From an uncultured Oscillospiraceae bacterium (GTDB taxonomy: Bacteria; Bacillota; Clostridia; Oscillospirales; Oscillospiraceae), in the NCBI GenBank assembly GCA_904395905.1, contig CAJFNZ010000022.1, positions 1-45,044 on the forward strand: a stretch of 45,044 bases of DNA, in the 5' to 3' direction. Below are positions 38,537 to 45,044 of the stretch, in pieces. Below the pieces are notes generated by a model. The model saw only the letters and a program-made list of their open reading frames with translations, was not told the DNA's origin and ran no database searches. Both the position numbers and the translations under genes were made by a program. Numbering within the stretch: the stretch's first letter is position 1; each line of letters begins with the position of its first letter.

Positions 38537-39265
38537 CTATTGCGCGGACAGCCCCAGGCCGCGCACCCAGTCCGCCACATCGCTCTCGTCGGCGCCGGAG
38601 CGGAACCGCCGGCCCTCCTGCCAGTCGCCGGTGCCGGCCAGCTCCGCCAGCAGCTCGCCGCTGCTGCCCAGGCCGGAGGAAGAGGAGGTGCAGAAGGGGA
38701 TTACCGTCTTGCCGGTAAAGTCGTTGGCCGCCACAAAGGTGCTGACCGGCCAGGCCGCCTCGCCCCACCAGATGGGATAGCCCAGAAACACCGTGTCGTA
38801 GTCCTCCCAGTTGGGGACCTCCGTGGCGGTCAGGGCCACCGTCTGGGCGTCGGGATTGTCGTGCTCATAGACGACCCGGCTGCTTTCGTCCCGCCAGTTC
38901 AGGTCGGCCTCGGTGTAGGGGTCCGAGGGGGTGATGCAGAAGGTGTCGGCGCCGGTGGCCTCCACGATGTAGCCCGCCACGGCCTCGGTGTTCCCGGTGG
39001 CGGAGTAGTACACCACCAGCACGCCGCCGGGTTCCGCCGCGTCCCCCTCGCCGGCGGGCGCGGCGTCCGCCTCCGCGCCGCCCGTGGTCTCCACCCCGGC
39101 GGATTCCGGAACGGCGGCGTCCGCCTCCGGTTCCGCAGCGGTCTGCTCCTGATTCTGACTGTCGCTCTGCCCGTCCGCGGCGCCGTCGCGGCCGCTGCAG
39201 GCGGCCAGGGACAGGAGCATCGCGCCCGCCAGCAGGCAGCTGAATATCCGTTTCCAAGGTTTCAT
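38537..39265 (-). CDS. Lipoprotein flavodoxin (exported, lipid-anchored)
   Basis: MKPWKRIFSCLLAGAMLLSLAACSGRDG lipobox; acidic linker; VLVVYYSATGNTEAVAGYIVEATGADTF...FLGYPIWWGEAAWPVSTFVAANDFTGKTVIPFCTSSSSGLGSSG. Confidence 0.92.
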   Translation of the reverse strand: MKPWKRIFSCLLAGAMLLSLAACSGRDGAADGQSDSQNQEQTAAEPEADAAVPESAGVETTGGAEADAAPAGEGDAAEPGGVLVVYYSATGNTEAVAGYIVEATGADTFCITPSDPYTEADLNWRDESSRVVYEHDNPDAQTVALTATEVPNWEDYDTVFLGYPIWWGEAAWPVSTFVAANDFTGKTVIPFCTSSSSGLGSSGELLAELAGTGDWQEGRRFRSGADESDVADWVRGLGLSAQ

Positions 39266-39293
39266 AAAAGGTTCCTCCTGTCCGGGCCTCGGT

Positions 39294-39704
39294 TTACTCC
39301 GTTACAGTCTCCTGGATCCAGGCCTCGATGTGGTCGGTCCCCAGCCGCCGGAGCGAGCCCTCCACCGAGGCCCGGATGCTCTCCGGTCTCGCGTCCGGAA
39401 TCAGCGGCTTGTTGACCGCCGTGCTGGTCTCGTCAAAGCGGATGCCGAACTTGGTGGCAGTCTGCACCCGGTTCCGGACCGCCTTCAGCGCCTCGCCCAC
39501 CAGCGTTTCGTTCTCGTGGGGGTCGGCCGCGGTGCCGTAGGTCTCGGCGGTGTCGAACAGCGTATAGCCCAAATCCAGCGCAGCCCGGATGGCCCGGACG
39601 GCTTCGCTCCGCCCGGTGGGCGCCCCGTAGGCATGGCTGAAGCCCATGCACCCCAGGCCCACGGCGGAGACGGACAGGTCTGTGCCCAGAGTCCGTGTTT
39701 TCAT
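39294..39704 (-). pseudogene. Aldo/keto reductase, N-terminal fragment
   Basis: MKTRTLGTDLSVSAVGLGCMGFSHAYGAPTGRSEAVRAIRAALDLGYTLFDTAETYGT...; ends after GTDHIEAWIQETVTE, less than half length. Confidence 0.8.
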
Positions 39705-39736
39705 GGTTGTGTTTCCTCCGTTTCTGGTCTGCCCCT

Positions 39737-39793
39737 ATGATAGGCGACATTCCCGCCGCGCAGAAGTTCCGATTCGTTTCGCGGTATCTACCA
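39737..39793 (-). promoter_or_regulatory. Promoter D: TATCAT -10 (39737-39742) plus 31-nt shared box (39763-39793)
   Basis: Minus strand TGGTAGATACCGCGAAACGAATCGGAACTTC - 20 nt - TATCAT upstream of the AKR fragment/flavodoxin operon. Confidence 0.65.
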
Positions 39794-39823
39794 AAAGGTT
39801 TTCCCGGGCGCTGCGGTGCGCCG

Positions 39824-40921
39824 TCAGCGCCGCCGGACGGCCGCGGCGGCGTTGGCGCGACGGGGCCGTCCGGCCGCCCCCTCGTCCGCGCACGCGCCCT
39901 CTGCGGGAAAGCCCAGGCCCCGCAGGAACGCCGCGCAGGCGTCGGCGCCGGCCTGCGCCAGTTCCGCCGCCGGCCTGCCGGTGATGCCCCACACCCGTTC
40001 CGCCAGCCGGGCCATCCGCGCCGGCTGTTCCCGGCAGGCAGTGCGGATGGCGGACAGCAGACACACCGCCAGGCAGTCCGTAACGTCCCGCCCGGTCTGT
40101 CCGGCCAGGGCCAGGGCGGCCCGGCGGCAGGCGTGGTCACAGCGCTTGCCCGCCTGGAACACGGCGTTCCCCACCAGGGCGCCGGCCCACATCAGGTCGG
40201 CCCGGCCCTCGTCGGTCTGATACGCCTCGCCCCACAGGACCGACGCCACGTTTTCCATCAGCGCCTCCAGCAGGCTGTCCGTGACGGCGGCGCCCGTCGC
40301 CGGCGGCGCCAGATACAGCTCCACGGCCCGGCTGAAAATCCGGAAGCCGTCGGACAGCATCTGCTGCCGGGACAGCGTCCGGGTATAGGCCGGGTCGAAG
40401 AGCACGAACTGCGGGGAACACTGGGGATAGCTCCGGGCCACCCGGACGCCCTGCCGGACCAGCACCGCCGCGCCGTTGAGCTCGCCGGTGCCCAGCGTGG
40501 TGGGGACACCCCCCACCGGCAGCGGCTGGAAGTCCACCACCCCCGGCTTGGCCCAGAAGTTCTCCCAGAGATCCCCGCGGGTGACGGCCGCCATGGCGAT
40601 GGCCTTGCAGCAGTCCGTCACCGAGCCGCCGCCCACGCCCACAACCAGGTCCACCTGCTGCTCCCGGGCAATCCGGGCGCCCCTTTGGACCGATTCGTAG
40701 TCCGGCCCCGGCAGAACGCCGGAGAGCTCCACGACCTGTTTCCCCGCGGCGGTCAGGCTGCGGAGCACTTCGTCGTAAGCGCCGGTTTCCCGACTGGAGC
40801 GCACGCCGCTGACCAGCAGCGTGTTGGGGCCGTACCGGCGGGCAAACCCGGCCAGGTACTCCCGGACGCAGCCGCCGCCGAATATAATCTTCCCGCTGGG
40901 CTCCAAAAGAAAGTTCTTCAT
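39824..40921 (-). CDS. Iron-containing alcohol dehydrogenase
   Basis: IIFGGGCVREYLAGFARRYGPNTLLVSG...VDLVVGVGGGSVTDCCKAIAMAAV...; Fe-ADH fold signature. Confidence 0.9.
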   Translation of the reverse strand: MKNFLLEPSGKIIFGGGCVREYLAGFARRYGPNTLLVSGVRSSRETGAYDEVLRSLTAAGKQVVELSGVLPGPDYESVQRGARIAREQQVDLVVGVGGGSVTDCCKAIAMAAVTRGDLWENFWAKPGVVDFQPLPVGGVPTTLGTGELNGAAVLVRQGVRVARSYPQCSPQFVLFDPAYTRTLSRQQMLSDGFRIFSRAVELYLAPPATGAAVTDSLLEALMENVASVLWGEAYQTDEGRADLMWAGALVGNAVFQAGKRCDHACRRAALALAGQTGRDVTDCLAVCLLSAIRTACREQPARMARLAERVWGITGRPAAELAQAGADACAAFLRGLGFPAEGACADEGAAGRPRRANAAAAVRRR

Positions 40922-40971
40922 GGTGTGTCTGCCTCACTCCTTGCAGCGCCGCTCCGCGCCGCGTTTTTTAC

Positions 40972-41028
40972 AGTATAAAAAAAACGAGACTTCCGCAGAA
41001 GTCTCGAAAAGTTACGCAGTATGAACCT
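40972..41028 (-). promoter_or_regulatory. Promoter B: TATACT -10 (40972-40977) plus 31-nt shared box (40998-41028)
   Basis: Minus strand AGGTTCATACTGCGTAACTTTTCGAGACTTC - 20 nt - TATACT upstream of the Fe-ADH gene. Confidence 0.65.
40977..41006 (-). terminator. Rho-independent terminator of lysR paralog 2 (overlaps promoter B)
   Basis: Minus strand CGAGACTTC-TGCG-GAAGTCTCG-TTTTTTTT. Confidence 0.75.
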
Positions 41029-41052
41029 TTCCGTAATGTCCCCGGCGCGGCG

Positions 41053-41955
41053 TCACAGGGCCAGTACAGATTTCACCGCTTGCAGGAAGCGCTCCACCGT
41101 GGGCGAGGGATTGGGCGCGTGCAGCAGGCCGTAGGGGATGGTATAGTCCCAGTCCACCGGGATGGTCTTGAGCAGCGGGTGGACCTGCTGCCAGTTGTCG
41201 ATGGTCATGAGAATATCCTCCGAGTTTTCACACTGGTTGAACACCTGGATGTTGAACATCTCAAAATCCACAATATGGATTTGGGGATGGTCCCGCCACA
41301 GGTCGTCCCGCATCCGGTCCAGATAGTGGTTCCATCCCCGGCGGATGAGCAGGAAGTTTTCCTCGTGGAGATCCTCCACCGAAAGGCGCTCCTTGGCCGC
41401 CAGCGGGTGATAGATGGACACCGCGCAGCGGATGGGCTCGCGGCTGAGTTCCAGCGCGGCGCACTGCCGGGCCTGCAAAAACTTCTGGTCGAAGAGGCCC
41501 GCCACAATATCGATGTTCTGGCCCAGGTTCCGCAGAATCTCCACGGAGTTTTCCGGGGTATTTTCATAGGGAACCATTTGAAACTTGATGTCCGGGCAAT
41601 GCGTTTTGATGCCCGGCCACAGCTCCAGCAGAAACCGCCCCGGCGTCATAGGCGACACGCCGATGCGGATGACCCGGTCTCCCTCTTCCGCGGCGTTTTT
41701 CGCCCGCATCACCGAGTCCTTGCAGTACTGGATGACGTACTGGGCGTCCCGGTACAGCGACTTGCCCGCCTCGGTGAGCTTCAGCCCCCGGGGGCTGCGG
41801 AGGAAGAGTTTCAAATCCAGGTTGGACTCCAGGGAGGTAATCTGCTTCATCACCGCCGGCGGGGTGATGAACAGCTCTTCCGCCGCCTTGTTGAAGCTCC
41901 CTGCATCCGCTACCCGGAGGAACGTCTCTAATTGTGGATTATACATGGGTACCAC
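41053..41955 (-). CDS. LysR family transcriptional regulator (paralog 2)
   Basis: MYNPQLETFLRVADAGSFNKAAEELFITPPAVMKQITSLESNLDLKLFLRSPRGLKLTEAGK...FNQCENSEDILMTIDNW. Confidence 0.94.
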   Translation of the reverse strand: MVPMYNPQLETFLRVADAGSFNKAAEELFITPPAVMKQITSLESNLDLKLFLRSPRGLKLTEAGKSLYRDAQYVIQYCKDSVMRAKNAAEEGDRVIRIGVSPMTPGRFLLELWPGIKTHCPDIKFQMVPYENTPENSVEILRNLGQNIDIVAGLFDQKFLQARQCAALELSREPIRCAVSIYHPLAAKERLSVEDLHEENFLLIRRGWNHYLDRMRDDLWRDHPQIHIVDFEMFNIQVFNQCENSEDILMTIDNWQQVHPLLKTIPVDWDYTIPYGLLHAPNPSPTVERFLQAVKSVLAL

Positions 41956-42339
41956 CTTTCCGGGGGGTGTACGATACGTTATCAGGCATATTTTACCGTT
42001 TTCTCAGCCGGAAAGCAAGACAAATCACGGGCAGGGAAATCCCTGCCCGTGAACGGTCACGCGCCATCGTGTTTGCTGCCTGCGGCGGCGCGTCGTCCCG
42101 CGGCCCCAACGCCGTCCCCCTCCGCCGTCAAGAGGCCGGCCTCTCCTGCGCAAACAGCCAGCCCATAATCGCCGGGTCCTCGGCGAACAGGGCCCCTCCC
42201 CCGGGCGGGCGGCGGCCGCCACTTTGCACTTCCCGCCCGGCATCCGCTTGCGCAACCAAACGCAACGCTTTTTGTATGCCGCAGTTGGTGGAACTTCCGG
42301 AAAGCTGCGGGTATAATGGCCGCAGGAGGTGTGAAAAGT

Positions 42340-42819
42340 ATGAAATTGCAGAAACAGAACATCGCCCGCAATTTGACGACGCTGCGGCAGCTGAATCAAT
42401 ACTCCCAGGAGGAGGTGGCGGAGCGCATCGGCGTCTCCCGGCAGGCCGTGGCCAAATGGGAGGCCGGACAATCCGTGCCCGACATTCTGAACTGCGACGC
42501 GCTGGCAAAGCTGTATGACGTGGCGCTCCACGACCTGATTCACTACGACCAGGAGCAGTCCGGGAACAGTATCCCGCCCAGGGGCAAGCACGTCTTCGGC
42601 GCGGTGCGCGTGGGCGAGCGCGGCCAGATTGTGCTCCCCAAGCAGGCCAGGGACGTATTCCAAATCAACCCCGGAGACCTGTTGGTCGTTTTGGGGGACG
42701 AGGCGCCGGACCATCCGGGCATCGCCCTCATGAAGGAAGAATTTTTCCTGGGGATTGCCCGGCTGTTCAAAACGGCTTTGAACATGGCGGATGCGCCCGA
42801 CGGAACGGAGGAAACCTAG
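42340..42819 (+). CDS. XRE-type HTH regulator fused to an AbrB/SpoVT-like swapped-hairpin domain
   Basis: NIARNLTTLRQLNQYSQEEVAERIGVSRQAVAKWEAGQSVPD... + VRVGERGQIVLPKQARDVFQINPGDLLVVLGDE. Confidence 0.9.
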   Translation: MKLQKQNIARNLTTLRQLNQYSQEEVAERIGVSRQAVAKWEAGQSVPDILNCDALAKLYDVALHDLIHYDQEQSGNSIPPRGKHVFGAVRVGERGQIVLPKQARDVFQINPGDLLVVLGDEAPDHPGIALMKEEFFLGIARLFKTALNMADAPDGTEET

Positions 42820-43580
42820 TGGAGACCGTATTGCGCGTCCAGGGCATCCATAAGCGCTATCCCGGATTCGCTCTGGAAAACGTCAGCTTTTCGCTCGCGC
42901 CCAACCGCATCATGGGGCTGATTGGCAAAAACGGGGCGGGAAAGAGCACGACGCTGAAGAGTATCCTCCACATGGTATCGCCGGACAGCGGGCGCGTCGA
43001 GCTCTTCCAGCAGGATTTTTACCGATGCGAAAAGGCGTGCAAACAGCGAATCGGCGTCGTGTTCGGCGGCATCGCGTTTTACCCGCTCAAGCCGCTGTCG
43101 TCCATCACAGCCGTGACCCGGACGTTCTACAAGGACTGGGATCCGGCGCAGTACCGGCGGTATATCGAGCGGTTTGCCCTGGACGAGCGGAAGAAATTCA
43201 AAGAGCTCTCGAACGGTATGCAGGTCAAATACCTGCTGGCCCTGGCGCTTTCACACCACGCCGAGCTGCTGATTCTGGACGAGCCGACTTCCGGCCTGGA
43301 CCCCGTGTCCCGCGAGGAGCTGCTGCACATCTTCCGGCATCTTGTGGCGCACGAAAACTGCTCCATTCTGTTCTCCACGCACATCACCTCCGACCTGGAC
43401 AGGTGTGCAGACGACATCACCTATATCCAGAACGGCCGCATCCTGCAAAGCGCGGACCGGCAAACGTTTCTGCGCGCGTTCGACCATCTGAAGACGCCGG
43501 AGGACACCGGCCCGCTCACCCTGGAGGAAATCATGCTGCGGACGGAACGGGAGGCGTGGAATGACGACATTGCTGTATAA
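42819..43580 (+). CDS. ABC transporter ATP-binding protein
   Basis: GLIGKNGAGKSTTLKSILHMVSPDSG, LSNGMQVKYLLALALSHHAELLILDEPTSGLDPVSR; GTG start overlapping upstream stop. Confidence 0.93.
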   Translation: METVLRVQGIHKRYPGFALENVSFSLAPNRIMGLIGKNGAGKSTTLKSILHMVSPDSGRVELFQQDFYRCEKACKQRIGVVFGGIAFYPLKPLSSITAVTRTFYKDWDPAQYRRYIERFALDERKKFKELSNGMQVKYLLALALSHHAELLILDEPTSGLDPVSREELLHIFRHLVAHENCSILFSTHITSDLDRCADDITYIQNGRILQSADRQTFLRAFDHLKTPEDTGPLTLEEIMLRTEREAWNDDIAV

Positions 43581-44202
43581 GGAGCTGCGGCTTGCAGCCC
43601 ATCCCACCTCGATGGTCTTCGCCTTTTTGGGTTGCCTTGTCCTGGTGCCGGCCTATCCCTACAGTGTGATTTTTATGTTCGGCTGTTTAGCGCCTTACCT
43701 CACTTTTTTGAATATGCGGGAGACAAACGACGCCTGGTACACAGCCATTTTGCCGGTAACCAAGCGGGAAAGCGTTCTGGGGAAGTGCCTGCTCGTCGTC
43801 GTCTTTCAGCTATTTCAGCTGGCCTTCTCCCTTCCATTCGCCCTGTTGCGAAATGCCCTGCATATCGCAAATAACCCCGTAGGCTTGGACGCAACTGTTG
43901 CATGGTACGGTTTTGGATTCCTCTTATTTGCGGTATTCGATGCGGTATTTCTCACGTCATTCTATAGGACCGGCTACAAGGTTGGAACGTCATTTCTCCT
44001 GGCAGCAGTTCCCATGGCGCTTCTCATGGCGGCGATAGAGGCCACCGCCTACATCCCGGCACTCGCTTGGCTGGACAGCTGCCGGCCGGAGCATCTGCGG
44101 ATGCAGCTGCCGATTTTCATCGTCGGGATTGCCTGCTACGGCGCTTTGGTTCCATCTGCATATCGGATTGCCGCAAACCGCTTTGAACAGGTTGATTTGT
44201 AA
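43561..44202 (+). CDS. ABC-2 type permease
   Basis: Hydrophobic multi-TM ORF immediately after the ATPase, overlapping it by ~20 nt. Confidence 0.82.
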   Translation: MTTLLYKELRLAAHPTSMVFAFLGCLVLVPAYPYSVIFMFGCLAPYLTFLNMRETNDAWYTAILPVTKRESVLGKCLLVVVFQLFQLAFSLPFALLRNALHIANNPVGLDATVAWYGFGFLLFAVFDAVFLTSFYRTGYKVGTSFLLAAVPMALLMAAIEATAYIPALAWLDSCRPEHLRMQLPIFIVGIACYGALVPSAYRIAANRFEQVDL

Positions 44203-44333
44203 CATCCGCACGGCCCTCATGATACACGGATTGGCGCCGTCTGCATCTCCGACTTGCAGCCGTCGGAAACGCTTTGCGCGTGGGTTGAACGAAATCTTTG
44301 CAGCCGCACTGCCTGCATACTACAAAACCATAG

Positions 44334-44386
44334 AAAAAGAGCCGTCCGTATGATATCATTATTTTGTATCATACCGAGGCTCTTTT
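44334..44386 (+). terminator. Terminator of the XRE-ABC operon
   Basis: AAAAGAGCC..GTATGATA...TATCATAC..GGCTCTTTT imperfect hairpin with T-tract. Confidence 0.65.
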
Positions 44387-44634
44387 CTTATTCAGAAGGC
44401 AAGCGTACAAGCGCCGCAGCAGCAAAAACGCAGCCTTCACAGCGGCGCGGCCAACGCAGAGCTGGACGAACTGTGCACCTATTCGCCGGGCCCCTTTTTT
44501 ACTACTCCATTTACTACGTTTGCCGGGGAAACCGCGCGAATTTACACCAGAATATTCCAGATAAGTGGGTGGGAAGCAAGCGGGAAACAAGGCGAGAACC
44601 TCGGAATATCAACACGTTCAAGGAGTTTTGACAG

Positions 44635-44697
44635 GTGATTAAAATACTGTTCGTGTGTCATGGCAGGAACAGGACGGAAAACCGGAACCCCCTGTGA
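44635..44697 (+). pseudogene. 5' stub of a low-molecular-weight protein tyrosine phosphatase gene
   Basis: AAGGAG SD, then GTG: VIKILFVCHG-RNRTENRNPL*; VIKILFVCHG matches the N-terminus of LMW-PTP (IKILFVCHGNICRS), after which sequence is unrelated. Confidence 0.45.
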
Positions 44698-44775
44698 TTT
44701 CAGCACTTTTCAAGTCTGGGCCCTCCTGATTTACACCACACTTACACCAAAATCAACCACACGGAGCCCTGACAA

Positions 44776-44823
44776 AAGCCCCAGGTCGGCCGGTACCGCT
44801 GGTCAGACCTGGGGCTTCCTTTC
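44776..44823. terminator. Hairpin terminator
   Basis: AAGCCCCAGGTC...GACCTGGGGCTT perfect 12-bp stem, T-rich 3' side. Confidence 0.7.
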
Positions 44824-44893
44824 GCCTTGTGGCCATTGGCGTATTTATCAAGTGAAGTGTACAGGCTCATGGTAGAACGCCCGCAAATTACTC

Positions 44894-44922
44894 TTGACTG
44901 GATCTTGCTTTTCAGTTATAAT
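44894..44922 (+). promoter_or_regulatory. Strong sigmaA-type promoter
   Basis: TTGACT - 17 bp - TATAAT. Confidence 0.7.
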
Positions 44923-44953
44923 TTATACATCAGTTAATTTGATGGGTGTATAT

Positions 44954-45044
44954 ATGACTTTTTCTGTTTGCATGATTGCGGAGCAGGTGGAGGCCCGGTT
45001 CTCCGACTGTTACCGCCATTTCAAAGAATTCCAGGAGTCCCCAG
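44954..45044 (+). CDS. Unknown partial CDS (runs off right edge)
   Basis: ATG 44954, open to the window end: MTFSVCMIAEQVEARFSDCYRHFKEFQESP...; preceded by a good promoter. Confidence 0.4.
   Translation, partial: MTFSVCMIAEQVEARFSDCYRHFKEFQESP

Noticed and set aside
41965-41995. Possible degenerate copy of the shared box upstream of lysR paralog 2 (minus strand GGTAAAATATGCCTGATAACGTATCG)
   Set aside because: AAC and TCG elements are shifted by 3 nt relative to the four aligned boxes and T-N11-A is not met; too weak to claim autoregulation.

Overview
GC-rich chromosomal segment, most likely from a spore-forming gut Oscillospiraceae/Clostridia-type Firmicute (spoVT, glyQS, SLH protein, BSH-family hydrolase); the taxonomy is inference. 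The left ~24 kb is mostly ordinary: glyQS (partial), a DUF3810 protein, leuD/leuC-like genes, a YesL/ABC-sugar-transporter operon remnant, a P-type ATPase, ogt, rubrerythrin, queH, GNAT/DUF2156 genes, a MarR + two-subunit ABC exporter, a two-component system, an FGGY kinase, a choloylglycine-hydrolase-family gene, spoVT and a flavoprotein. The right half is accessory-like. It holds (i) a SirTM (class M sirtuin) + zinc-macrodomain ADP-ribosylation operon with redox flavoprotein partners and a 5'-truncated SPASM radical SAM gene; (ii) a PadR/HAAS operon; (iii) a ~10 kb LysR-regulated redox/C1 region (AKR, ADH, exported flavodoxins, corrinoid methyltransferase genes) with many truncated, chimeric or frameshifted genes. 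Four promoters in region (iii) share an ungapped 31-nt box at nearly constant distance (19-20 nt) from the -10, which is probably a common LysR-type operator. No tRNA, rRNA, CRISPR array or intact transposase was seen. All calls come from reading the sequence; no database search was run.
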